From the NCBI RefSeq assembly GCF_000012325.1, contig NC_003910.7, forward strand, positions 434,001 to 498,000: 64,000 nt of DNA, written 5' to 3'. Shown piece after piece: positions 46,988-55,272 of the stretch. The notes beneath the pieces are model-generated. The model did no database searches. It saw nothing but the letters and a program-made list of their open reading frames with translations, and had not been told where the DNA came from. Position 1 is the stretch's first letter, and every line of letters starts with the position of its first letter. This DNA comes from Colwellia psychrerythraea 34H. GTDB taxonomy: Bacteria; Pseudomonadota; Gammaproteobacteria; Enterobacterales; Alteromonadaceae. The position numbers and the translations under genes are program-made.

Positions 46988-47662
46988 ATGTCACCATTTT
47001 TAATTGCCCCTTCTATATTATCAGCCAACTTTGCTCGCTTAGGTGATGATGTTGCTAAAGTCTTAGCTGCAGGCGCTGATGTTGTTCATTTTGATGTGAT
47101 GGATAACCACTTTGTCCCAAATTTAACGTTTGGTCCTATGATATGTAAATCACTACGTGACTACGGCATAACAGCCCCAATTGATGTCCATTTAATGGTT
47201 AAGAATGTTGATACGCTCATTCCCGGTTTTGCTGAAGCGGGAGCTGACATAATCACTTTCCATCCTGAAGCCAGTGACCATATCGACAGAAGCTTACAGC
47301 TGATAAAAGACAATGGTTGTAAAGCAGGCTTAGTACTAAACCCAGCGACACCTTTACATTGTTTAGACTTTGTTATGGATAAGCTTGACGTTATTTTATT
47401 AATGTCAGTAAACCCAGGTTTTGGTGGCCAATCTTTTATTCCAACAACATTAGATAAATTGCGTTTGGTAAAAGAAAAAATTAAGCAAAGTGGCTATGAT
47501 ATTCGCTTACAAGTTGATGGTGGTGTTAAAGCCAATAATATTGCTGAAATTGCTGATGCAGGCGCTGATATGTTCGTTGCGGGTTCTGCAATATTTTCTC
47601 AAGATGATTATAAAGTCGCAATTGATGAAATGCGCGCTGAGTTAGCGAAAGTTTCGCAATAA
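46988..47662 (+). CDS. rpe: Ribulose-phosphate 3-epimerase
   Basis: 224-residue TIM-barrel metalloenzyme interconverting ribulose 5-phosphate and xylulose 5-phosphate. [14 protein letters not shown] opens the barrel (Ser and Asn of the substrate site). Metal ligands lie in [17 protein letters not shown] and DVHLMV; the [11 protein letters not shown] loop and VDGGVKANN follow. The start is ATG 46988, with AGGAAA upstream; an in-frame TTG lies 6 bases earlier. trpS follows after 59 bp. Confidence 0.97.
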   Translation: MSPFLIAPSILSANFARLGDDVAKVLAAGADVVHFDVMDNHFVPNLTFGPMICKSLRDYGITAPIDVHLMVKNVDTLIPGFAEAGADIITFHPEASDHIDRSLQLIKDNGCKAGLVLNPATPLHCLDFVMDKLDVILLMSVNPGFGGQSFIPTTLDKLRLVKEKIKQSGYDIRLQVDGGVKANNIAEIADAGADMFVAGSAIFSQDDYKVAIDEMRAELAKVSQ

Positions 47663-47721
47663 ACAGTAAGTGAACATAAGCAATAAATAAGTAAAGCATT
47701 CAGAATTTAAAGGGTAAAAAA

Positions 47722-48729
47722 ATGACAAGTAAACCTATTGTATTAAGTGGCTGTCAGCCGTCAGGCGAGTTAACTATTGGTAATTATTTAGGCGCATTAA
47801 AACAATGGGTTAATATGCAGTCAACGCACGAATGTTACTACATGTTGGTAGATCAACATGCTATTACCGTTCGTCCTAAGGCTGCAGATTTACGCAACGC
47901 AACCCTAGACGGCTTAGCACTCTATTTAGCTTGTGGAGTTGACCCAGAGCAAAGTACTATTTTTATTCAATCGCATGTGCCAGCACATGCACAATTGAGT
48001 TGGGTGCTGAACTGTTATACCCAAATGGGCGAGTTAAATCGCATGACTCAATACAAAGATAAGTCTCAAAAATCTGAAGCCAATATGAATTCAGGTTTAT
48101 TTACTTACCCAGTATTGATGGCTGCTGATATTCTTCTTTACGGTGCTGACCGTGTTCCTGTAGGTGATGATCAAAAGCAGCATTTAGAATTAGCTAGAGA
48201 TATTGCTACACGTTTTAACAACCTGTATGGCGATATTTTTACAGTACCAGATCCGTTTATACCTGAGCACGGTGCTCGTGTAATGAGTTTGCTTGAACCC
48301 ACTAAAAAGATGTCTAAATCTGATACAAACCCAGGTAACTTCATTGGTTTATTAGAAGACCCTAAAAAGGTTGCCAAGAAAATTAAACGTGCAGTTACTG
48401 ATTCTGATGAACAAGCTCGCATATATTATAATCTTGAAGAAAAACCGGGTGTATCAAATTTATTGTCACTATTGTCTTGTGCCACAGGTAAGAGTGTTGC
48501 CGACTTAGTGCCTACCTATGAAGATAAAATGTATGGTCATTTAAAAGGCGACGTTGCTGATGCAGTAGTCGCTTTGTTAGAGCCGATTCAAACTAAGTTC
48601 CACCAATACCGTGCTGATACAGCATTCTTAGAGCAAGTTATGCATAGTGGTGCTGAAAAAGCCTCTGCCCGAGCGAATAAAGTACTTGCTTCAGTATATG
48701 AAGCGGTAGGCTTTATTCCTCGACCGTAA
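47722..48729 (+). CDS. trpS: Tryptophanyl-tRNA synthetase
   Basis: 335-residue class I aminoacyl-tRNA synthetase charging tRNA-Trp. The HIGH-equivalent is in [20 protein letters not shown], the tryptophan pocket in [10 protein letters not shown] and [29 protein letters not shown], and the KMSKS loop in [16 protein letters not shown]. Length is the same as bacterial TrpS. A terminator lies 27 bp past the stop. The usual gph gene between rpe and trpS is absent. Confidence 0.97.
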   Translation: MTSKPIVLSGCQPSGELTIGNYLGALKQWVNMQSTHECYYMLVDQHAITVRPKAADLRNATLDGLALYLACGVDPEQSTIFIQSHVPAHAQLSWVLNCYTQMGELNRMTQYKDKSQKSEANMNSGLFTYPVLMAADILLYGADRVPVGDDQKQHLELARDIATRFNNLYGDIFTVPDPFIPEHGARVMSLLEPTKKMSKSDTNPGNFIGLLEDPKKVAKKIKRAVTDSDEQARIYYNLEEKPGVSNLLSLLSCATGKSVADLVPTYEDKMYGHLKGDVADAVVALLEPIQTKFHQYRADTAFLEQVMHSGAEKASARANKVLASVYEAVGFIPRP

Positions 48730-48755
48730 CACCGAGCTATCAGCAATTATTTAGA

Positions 48756-48798
48756 CAAAAAAAGCTTATTTTCATAGAGAAAATAAGCTTTTTTTTTG
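48756..48798 (+). terminator. Terminator after trpS
   Basis: Long arms AAAAGCTTATTTTC / GAAAATAAGCTTTT around a short ATAGA loop, followed by a further T run; symmetric enough to act on the convergent FHA gene as well. Confidence 0.92.
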
Positions 48799-48832
48799 GC
48801 TTTTTATCAGCGCTATATTATTTTATTTGGTA

Positions 48833-49903
48833 TTAGTCTTCTTCTAATGCAGCTTCACTTGCTTGTTCAAATAAAGCATTACTTTGTTTAACAAAATCGT
48901 CAACACTGTTGCTAGGTGCTATTAAAAATACAGGTGCCATTATGGTGGCATTATAATTAGGGTGCGGATTGAATTCACGCTTTTTACTGTATTGTAATAA
49001 ATAAGTGCCGCCAAACAATAACGCAGTAATGCTGATGGCCACGACAATCCTCCGCTTAGCGCTCATATGAAAACCAATATAACTATTTAACCAGAACAAG
49101 CTAAAAGCTAGCAAAATAGGCAGTAACGTAATTAATAAGCCTAAGGCGGAGTTACTAGCCGAATTAAAGGCAACAACCTCTTCGAGTAAATCACTGAACC
49201 ACATCAGTATGAAAAAGACAAAGCTAATGCCAAACTGAGCTAATATCCTCGGTTCATTCTTAGTGAGGTGAGATACTAAGGCAACGCCTGCAGGCCATAG
49301 AGAAAATAATAAGCTCATACTAAAAGCGCTAACAAATAACTGACTTATATTAGTTTCTACTTGTTGGTTCAAATAGGAAATATTACCGGCTATTAGCATA
49401 AACAAAGCAACACTAATAAAGACCGCAATAGGATGTCGGATTAAATCAATAAGGGACTCAAATGGGCTAAGTGCAATAGTGTTTGATACTTGATGATCAC
49501 TAAATAGTACTCTTAATTGGCTTTTCCCTAAAATGATAACATCGCCGTCGTTAATCACTTGTTGATGAGCATCTTGCCGCTTATCTAGGTTGTTCTCTAA
49601 TAACGTCCCATTAACTGAGTTGTTGTCATTAAGGTGCCAGATGCCTTGAGAATATTTTAATGATAGGTGCTGCGGACAAATATGTGGATCTGTTAAAATA
49701 ATATCATTGTGATAATTTCGGCCAATAGATACTTCATTTCGTTTTAATTTATGGCGATGTAATAGTTTATGATTACGGCTAATTTCTTCAATAATTATCT
49801 CACCTTGCTCAAGTGATAAATCATCGTTTTTAATCTGTTTCGTTGGCTCTATCTCTGCAGTGTAATCTTCAGTGCGTTGAGTTACTTCCATACCTACTTC
49901 CAT
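48833..49903 (-). CDS. FHA-domain integral membrane protein
   Basis: 356-residue protein. Residues about 30-135 form an FHA domain, which reads phosphothreonine: VSIGRNYHNDIILTDPHICPQHLSL (the G-R and S/H binding loops) and WHLNDNNSVNGTLLENN (NG-T-x-L-N). After it come about five membrane spans (155-175, 185-205, 215-240, 250-280, 285-305) and a soluble C-terminal tail with SNSVDDFVKQSNALFEQA. GGAGG precedes the ATG by 7 bases. It overlaps the 3' end of the protease gene by 10 bp, so the two products probably act together. No kinase gene is nearby. Confidence 0.85.
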   Translation of the reverse strand: MEVGMEVTQRTEDYTAEIEPTKQIKNDDLSLEQGEIIIEEISRNHKLLHRHKLKRNEVSIGRNYHNDIILTDPHICPQHLSLKYSQGIWHLNDNNSVNGTLLENNLDKRQDAHQQVINDGDVIILGKSQLRVLFSDHQVSNTIALSPFESLIDLIRHPIAVFISVALFMLIAGNISYLNQQVETNISQLFVSAFSMSLLFSLWPAGVALVSHLTKNEPRILAQFGISFVFFILMWFSDLLEEVVAFNSASNSALGLLITLLPILLAFSLFWLNSYIGFHMSAKRRIVVAISITALLFGGTYLLQYSKKREFNPHPNYNATIMAPVFLIAPSNSVDDFVKQSNALFEQASEAALEED

Positions 49904-51165
49904 GACACGGCCTCCATAAACTTACCGGTAAATGCCATAGCATTTTCTTGGCTAACTCCAGCAATGGTAAAGTGACTCACTAATGCTTGTTGATTCTTAT
50001 CGACACTAGCGCCTAAATACAAAACATCAAATAATCCAGGGAAGTCTTTGTAAGCACGAGTACAGAAGATACTCTTGTTATTAATAGCCTTATTTGTATT
50101 AGCAGTACTTGAAGGCGTAACTAAATCATTATGGCATTGATACTCACTGACATCATTTTTTCCTGCTCTATTACCGGCACCTGCTCGGGCTATTTGTTGC
50201 TGGTATAAATGATAAAATTTATTATCACTTAAGTTTTTTGCCTGCATATAGCGAAATTCAATCTCGACACTGCCAGTAAAAAAATGTGATGAAAGATAAG
50301 TATTTTCATCGAGCGAGCAATTTGCAATGGCTGCTAAAATAAGCGCATCGGTTTTATCTGCATTAGAATCACCCCAACAGCGAATAAAGGGGACCTCGAT
50401 AATTGGGATCATTGCTTTGCCTGCCAGCTCTTTGCTTTGCCAAGTATTATTAAGTAACGCCGTCATCAGCTTGTTTTGGTTAGCTAATAACTGTTCGGCC
50501 ATTTGTTGCTTAATATCGGTAGGGGCTTCTTTGTTATAATCATTAAAAAGTTTTACCAATTTATCATGAGGTACTAAAAAGCCAATTTGGTTGCCTGATG
50601 TCGCGACATTAATACCCACTACCTTTTCAGACTTGTTTACTACAGGCCCGCCACTCATGCCGGAGTTTATCGACCCGGTGAAGTGAATACGCTCATTAAA
50701 TGATTCTTTTTTTAAACCGTTGTAGGTACCCGGTACCACAATCATACCTAAATCATGAGGATTGCCTAAGGCAAACAATTTTTCACCCTTAATAGGTTTT
50801 TGATCAGAAAGCAGGAAATAAGGCATTTCACCTTCAACTTGACGTTTTACTAGTGCCAGATCATTAATGACATCAACACTGACCAATTCCACCTCAGCCA
50901 TTTTTCCTTGGTGATCCAAGTATTCAATACGATATTTTTCGGGATGACGAGCATAGCTAGATATCACATGATAGTTGGTTGCAATAATGCCATCTTCACT
51001 GATTTGAAAACCTGAACCAATAGAGGACTTCTCTCCACTGGCTTTATCAATTAATTTAATTTGGTAAAGAGAGGGGGTGAGTTGCGCAAATATTTCTTCA
51101 GCTTGCTCAGAGGCAAAAGTAGTAGAACTTAATAGTATAATAACTAAGGTAAAAAAAGCTTTCAT
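49894..51165 (-). CDS. Secreted trypsin-like serine protease (S1 family)
   Basis: 423-residue exported protein. Signal peptide MKAFFTLVIILLSSTTFA. The protease domain (about 25-215) carries the triad: His in GIIATNYHVISS, Asp in DVINDLALVKRQ and Ser in NSGMSGGPVVNKSEKVVGINVA. It has no PDZ domain, so it is unlike DegP/DegQ. The C-terminal half (about 225-423) is not recognised; it contains four or more Cys (RCWGDSN, IANCSLDEN, YQCHND, IFCTRAY) that could form disulfides. Overlap with the FHA gene suggests one functional unit. Confidence 0.82.
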   Translation of the reverse strand: MKAFFTLVIILLSSTTFASEQAEEIFAQLTPSLYQIKLIDKASGEKSSIGSGFQISEDGIIATNYHVISSYARHPEKYRIEYLDHQGKMAEVELVSVDVINDLALVKRQVEGEMPYFLLSDQKPIKGEKLFALGNPHDLGMIVVPGTYNGLKKESFNERIHFTGSINSGMSGGPVVNKSEKVVGINVATSGNQIGFLVPHDKLVKLFNDYNKEAPTDIKQQMAEQLLANQNKLMTALLNNTWQSKELAGKAMIPIIEVPFIRCWGDSNADKTDALILAAIANCSLDENTYLSSHFFTGSVEIEFRYMQAKNLSDNKFYHLYQQQIARAGAGNRAGKNDVSEYQCHNDLVTPSSTANTNKAINNKSIFCTRAYKDFPGLFDVLYLGASVDKNQQALVSHFTIAGVSQENAMAFTGKFMEAVSWK

Positions 51166-51235
51166 TCATTTTCCTGTTGATAACCTATTTAACTATTGTG
51201 ACACTAAATTTGTATTTGTCACCTTATCAATGACA

Positions 51236-51275
51236 TATACCTAAGTAATTTGAAGATGCTAGTTACTTAGGTATA
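51236..51275. repeat. Short perfect inverted repeat (TATACCTAAGTAA)
   Basis: Two perfect 13-bp arms (51236-51248 and 51263-51275) around a 14-base loop containing TTTGAAGATGC. The loop word nearly matches the end of the terminal repeat of the element at 51341-51606 (ACTTGAAGATGC), so the two are probably related short interspersed repeats. Confidence 0.7.
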
Positions 51276-51340
51276 AACCCCCTTGCTTGATTTATGTCAT
51301 TGTTCCCCATGTTGAAGCCGCGTATGATTTTTCTTTTATC

Positions 51341-51606
51341 TATACCCGTTCCACTTGAAGATGCATGATTCAGCTGGAATTAGAAACACTTTTAGGCAAG
51401 GCATTGATTGAAGAGAATAGTTATTCTATTATCGAAATCAATAACGTAGCATAAAGCGTTTATAAACCAGCCCTTTGGGTGAGTCTGAGCAAATCATACT
51501 CTGCGTTACATTTCTTTTTAAGGGAGTAACCCTTAATAAAAAAATGCGTCTTGATTATGAATCGTTCAGACTTCCTGAAACGAGCATCTCCGAGTGGAGC
51601 GGGTAT
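51341..51606. repeat. MITE-like element with 24-bp terminal inverted repeats
   Basis: Ends are TATACCCGTTCCACTTGAAG (left, continuing ATGC) and the complementary right end at 51583-51606; 21 of 24 positions pair. The interior shares the words 'aggcaaggcattgattgaag' and 'atcaataacgtagcat' with the TATACCAAT-bounded repeats in this window. It has no coding frame and lies in the 519-bp gap between the protease and beta-lactamase-like genes. Confidence 0.8.
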
Positions 51607-51684
51607 ATGCCCGTTATACTGCAATATGCAAGTTCAGTAGATCGGTTATAGTTTCCTATTCAGTTTTCCAATAAAGAGGTTTGT

Positions 51685-52596
51685 GTGAAAAAAGTTATCA
51701 GTATTGTGAGTGTATTAGCACTGAGCAGTTTTACCCACCAAGCAGTTGCCAGTAGTGAACTCTGCCTTGTTAGTAATAATGATTGTACTTTTGTGTTAAT
51801 TAGCGAGAAGAAAAGTGAGGTGATGACACAAGTAGTCAGTGAGACAACGAGTGAAGATGTAAATACTCACCATAGCGCCAAAGTGACTCAAGGCTCTTCA
51901 TACACAGAAGAAAATGAGATGCTATCAGTGGTAAATGAAGAGAGATCTAAGCAACGCTTATCACCTTTTTCTACCTTTAAAATCACTAATAGCCTTATTG
52001 CATTGGATAGCAAGCAAATAGCCAGCGCACAACAAGTGTTAACGTTTGATAAAGAAAAGTATCCGGTAAAAGTGTGGTGGCCATCGGTTTGGAAACTTCC
52101 AGAATACGACCTTACCACTGCATTTAAATTTTCTATGGTGCCCATTTTTAGACAACTAGCGACGGATATTGGTCAAGATAAAATGCAGTCTTACGTCACA
52201 AAATTCAATTACGGAAATCATGATATCTCATCGGGACTAGATGATTTTTGGCTAAATGGCAGTATGAAAATTTCGGCATTAGAGCAAGTACGTTTTTTAC
52301 AAAAAATGCATCGAGGACAATTAGGTGTTAGTCAGCACAGTATTGATACTCTAAAAGAAGTTATGTTAGTTGAAAAAAATGCTAACTACTTACTCTATGC
52401 AAAAACAGGAGCAGGCAAAGCAAATAGCAATGATAAAAGCAGTAAGGCCATGTTAGGTTGGTATGTGGGCTTTGTTGAAAATGATAAAGGTGTGCATTAT
52501 TTTGCTTTCAATTTTACCCGTGGTAGTTATGCAGAAATGAAAGCGGTTCGCGTTAAAATTGCTAGAAATCATTTGAAAAAAGCAGGTGTTATTTAA
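51685..52596 (+). CDS. Class D beta-lactamase-like protein
   Basis: 303-residue secreted protein with all class D (OXA) motifs. Signal peptide of about 22 residues (ending AVAS). Serine nucleophile in STFK (Ser96-Lys99), S-M-V at 150-152 (the SxV box), YGN at 176-178, the conserved Trp189 in DDFWLNGSMKISALEQVRFL, and KTG at 240-242. Spacings from SxV to YGN (26) and YGN to Trp (13) match OXA enzymes. About 40 extra residues, Ser/Thr/Glu-rich with no known domain, follow the signal. Start is GTG with AGAGG upstream. Hydrolytic activity is likely but the spectrum cannot be read; no mobile element is attached. Confidence 0.85.
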   Translation: MKKVISIVSVLALSSFTHQAVASSELCLVSNNDCTFVLISEKKSEVMTQVVSETTSEDVNTHHSAKVTQGSSYTEENEMLSVVNEERSKQRLSPFSTFKITNSLIALDSKQIASAQQVLTFDKEKYPVKVWWPSVWKLPEYDLTTAFKFSMVPIFRQLATDIGQDKMQSYVTKFNYGNHDISSGLDDFWLNGSMKISALEQVRFLQKMHRGQLGVSQHSIDTLKEVMLVEKNANYLLYAKTGAGKANSNDKSSKAMLGWYVGFVENDKGVHYFAFNFTRGSYAEMKAVRVKIARNHLKKAGVI

Positions 52597-52654
52597 TATT
52601 ATTTAGCTGTCAATTTCTGCTTTTTTGACCTAGCGCAACTAAGCGAGTTTTAAG

Positions 52655-52673
52655 GTGCGACACTTTGTCGCAC
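52655..52673. promoter_or_regulatory. Palindromic operator candidate, copy 1 (GTGCGACA-N3-TGTCGCAC)
   Basis: Perfect 8-bp arms with a 3-base spacer, about 100 bp upstream of the first TonB receptor. A near-identical site precedes the second receptor at 55192-55210. Dyad size and position suit a dimeric repressor or activator; the regulator is not identified. Confidence 0.6.
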
Positions 52674-52704
52674 ATTGCCTAATTCCATTTGTTTCCAAAT
52701 GTAA

Positions 52705-52768
52705 TCACTTACAGAATAGCGTTATACCAATTCAATTAATTGAATTTATTTCATATTACTGTAAGTGA
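52705..52768. promoter_or_regulatory. Nested hairpin in the leader of the first TonB receptor
   Basis: Perfect 10-bp arms TCACTTACAG (52705-52714) and CTGTAAGTGA (52759-52768) enclose the perfect 18-bp palindrome AATTCAATTAATTGAATT (52729-52746). The right arm lies 7 bases before the ATG and contains the only Shine-Dalgarno-like sequence (AAGTGA), so folding could block translation. Confidence 0.55.
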
Positions 52769-52775
52769 AAATCAC

Positions 52776-55025
52776 ATGAATTTTACTCTAAAACCTATTG
52801 CTCTCGCTGTTAACCTCACCATCTTAGGTAGCAGTGCTATGGCGCTTCCTGCTTTAGCGCTCCCATTTGTAGCAAATACGGCTCAAGGCACGATTAAAGA
52901 TATTGAAGTCATCACTATCTCAAATCAGCGTCATAATTCTCTCGTAGACAATCAAAGTTACGCGCAAGGTAAAACTACCGAAGCTGATTTAGCCAATTGG
53001 CTAGCTTCTGTCCCCGGTGCGAACATTAACAGTAATGGCCCAATTACAGGCATAGCTCAGTACCGTGGTTTATTCGGCGACAGAGTTGCTACTTCACTTG
53101 ATGGCCATCCTATTATTGGTGCTGGCCCTAATGCAATGGACACACCTTTAAGTTACTCAACGCCACTTATTGTTGATTCAATGACGGTATACCGTGGTAT
53201 TGCGCCAGTTTCTGCTGGCATGAGTACAATCGGTGGTGCTATCGATATTTCAATGCGTAAAGCAGAAGTAATGAATTCGGAGAATGTGCAAGTATCAGGT
53301 GATTTGCAAGCAGGCTACCGAAGTAATAATAGCGCGAGTACACTTTCAGGTGTGACCAATATTGCTACAGGTGATGTTGCGGTATTACTGTATGGCAATA
53401 CTCAGGCCGGCGATAGTATGGAAAGTGGTGACGGAACGGTTATTGAGCCGACTGATTTTGATAAAACTCAAGCAGGTTTTGATGTAAGACATGCGACTGA
53501 AAATAATACTGTGGGTTTGAGTTATCACTATACAAAAACGACTGACTCAGGCACGCCAGCACTGCCAATGGATATAGAATATATAGAAAGTCGCCGATTT
53601 AATGTAGATGGTGATTTTCAATTAGGACAATGGCAAGGTGAATGGTCAGTAGGCTATTTAGATGCTGATCATGGTATGACTAACTTTTTAATGCGTGCCC
53701 ATGATCCAATGAAAAAACGTCGTAACACCGCTCTTGCAGACACGACAGATTTTAAGTTTGTACTAAATCGTGAGTTCAGCTTTGGTGAATTGAGTTTTGG
53801 TGTTGATGGCTATCTTGCAACGCATGACTCAGTTATTACCAATCCAACGAATGCTATGTTCGAAGTAGTCAACTTTAATAATGTGCAAGATGACCGTTTT
53901 GGCTTTTTTACTGAATGGCAGAATCAATATGGACAAACTACTGTTCAGTTAGGCGTTAGAGTAAAACATGCTATATCAAATGCTGATGAAGTAAGCGGTA
54001 ATATGGCAATGAATATGGCTGACATGAACATGGACTCAGGAATGGGTGGCATGGATTCAGGTATGGGCGATATGGACTCAGGCATGGGTGATATGAATTC
54101 AGGTATGGACGACATGAACTCAGCTATGATGCCAAGCATGGGAAGTTTGTTAAGTGATCTTGAAGGTGACTTTAATAATGCAGACCGCAAAGTTTCAGAC
54201 ACTAATGTAGATGTTGCCTTAAGTACTCAAACACAACTAAGTGAAACTCTATCACTTTATGTTGGTGTGGGTATGAAAAGCCGTGCACCATCATACCAAG
54301 AGCGTTACTTATGGACACCAATGGAATCTACCGGTGGTTTAGCAGATGGTCATACTTATATTGGTGATATCGACCTTGAATCAGAAACAGCGTATCAAGC
54401 TGACCTTGGTTTAACCTGGCAATCAAGTGACTTCATGATTGCGCCACATGTATTTTATCAAAACATTGATAACTACATTCAAGGCACGCAACTGGATATG
54501 GACGATGCATCAGCTAAAATGATGGCGTCGATGATGGCTCAAGATGATAACCCACTTAAATTTAGTAATGTTGATGCTAAATTATATGGCGCGGATGTTA
54601 ATTGGTATTACAATCTCACAGACAACTTCCAGTTATCGGGAATCGCCAGTTATGTTAGAGGTGAACGTCGTGATATTGATGATAACTTATACCGCATTGC
54701 ACCACTTAATGGTCAAGTAAGCGTTAGTTACCATAATGAAAATGTCATCACCAACTTAACGTTAGTTGCTGTTTCGGCACAAGATGATGTTTCTGCAACG
54801 AATACCGAGCAGGCAACCTCTGGTTATGGTTTAGTTAATATTGATATTGAGTATTTTGTAACAGCTGATTTTACCCTACGTGGGGGGGTTGATAACCTAC
54901 TTGATAGAGAATATCAAAATCATTTAGGCGGCTATAATCGTGTTAAAGAAGTTGGTACGCCAGTAATGGATAGATTGCCCAGTGAAGGTTTGAGCGCGTG
55001 GGTAGAAGCGACATACTCTTTTTAA
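52776..55025 (+). CDS. TonB-dependent outer-membrane receptor with Met/Asp-rich repeat
   Basis: 749 residues. Signal peptide to about residue 30, a TonB-box-like IKDIEVITIS, a plug domain (LANWLASVPGANINSNGPITGIAQYRGLFGDRVATSLDGH) and a C-terminal barrel with family end WVEATYSF. The plug resembles receptors of the copper (OprC/NosA) type by pattern. An unusual insertion at about residues 419-453 is five copies of a seven-residue unit (MDSGMGD-like), and MKMMASMMAQD-type Met clusters recur later. I start at ATG 52776; the frame extends to a TTG at 52740. Metal (copper) binding is inference. It is followed by a terminator, so it is its own transcript. Confidence 0.85.
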   Translation: MNFTLKPIALAVNLTILGSSAMALPALALPFVANTAQGTIKDIEVITISNQRHNSLVDNQSYAQGKTTEADLANWLASVPGANINSNGPITGIAQYRGLFGDRVATSLDGHPIIGAGPNAMDTPLSYSTPLIVDSMTVYRGIAPVSAGMSTIGGAIDISMRKAEVMNSENVQVSGDLQAGYRSNNSASTLSGVTNIATGDVAVLLYGNTQAGDSMESGDGTVIEPTDFDKTQAGFDVRHATENNTVGLSYHYTKTTDSGTPALPMDIEYIESRRFNVDGDFQLGQWQGEWSVGYLDADHGMTNFLMRAHDPMKKRRNTALADTTDFKFVLNREFSFGELSFGVDGYLATHDSVITNPTNAMFEVVNFNNVQDDRFGFFTEWQNQYGQTTVQLGVRVKHAISNADEVSGNMAMNMADMNMDSGMGGMDSGMGDMDSGMGDMNSGMDDMNSAMMPSMGSLLSDLEGDFNNADRKVSDTNVDVALSTQTQLSETLSLYVGVGMKSRAPSYQERYLWTPMESTGGLADGHTYIGDIDLESETAYQADLGLTWQSSDFMIAPHVFYQNIDNYIQGTQLDMDDASAKMMASMMAQDDNPLKFSNVDAKLYGADVNWYYNLTDNFQLSGIASYVRGERRDIDDNLYRIAPLNGQVSVSYHNENVITNLTLVAVSAQDDVSATNTEQATSGYGLVNIDIEYFVTADFTLRGGVDNLLDREYQNHLGGYNRVKEVGTPVMDRLPSEGLSAWVEATYSF
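54030..54134 (+). repeat. Five tandem 21-bp units inside the TonB receptor gene
   Basis: Units start at 54030, 54051, 54072, 54093 and 54114. Each encodes M-(D/N)-S-(G/A)-M-x-x. Third-position differences between units show they are not a recent duplication, so the Met-rich loop appears selected. Confidence 0.85.
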
Positions 55026-55088
55026 TGACGCTTTATTGAGTAGATGATGTAGATCATTTACCTAATAAAAATCGACCGATATTAATTC

Positions 55089-55123
55089 CAAAAGCCTTTA
55101 CTTTTTAACGTAAAGGCTTTTTT
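55089..55123 (+). terminator. Terminator after the first TonB receptor
   Basis: Arms AAAAGCCTTTAC / GTAAAGGCTTTT around TTTTTAAC, followed by a T run. Confidence 0.92.
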
Positions 55124-55191
55124 GTTTTTACCAAGGTTTTTATTTTAATTGACTGATTTTTAATGGTATTTTATTTTTGTTAATTGCTGTT

Positions 55192-55210
55192 TTGCGACAA
55201 TATGACGCAC
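55192..55210. promoter_or_regulatory. Palindromic operator candidate, copy 2 (TTGCGACA-N3-TGACGCAC)
   Basis: Matches the site at 52655-52673 in 14 of 16 arm positions with the same 3-base spacer. It lies 62 bp upstream of the second TonB receptor. See that entry. Confidence 0.6.
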
Positions 55211-55272
55211 CTATACGTACTTTTAAACTGCTAAAATAATACAAATTTTTCACACTAATTAACATTATAATT

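Noticed and set aside
51685..52596. Acquired resistance cassette
   Set aside because: No integron, insertion sequence or recombinase adjoins the class D beta-lactamase-like gene. The nearby MITE-like element has no transposase.
53945..54202. Minus-strand frame over the Met-rich repeat (ISPMPESISPIPES...)
   Set aside because: It is the antisense reading of the tandem 21-bp repeat in the TonB receptor. Any repeat of a multiple of three stays open on both strands.
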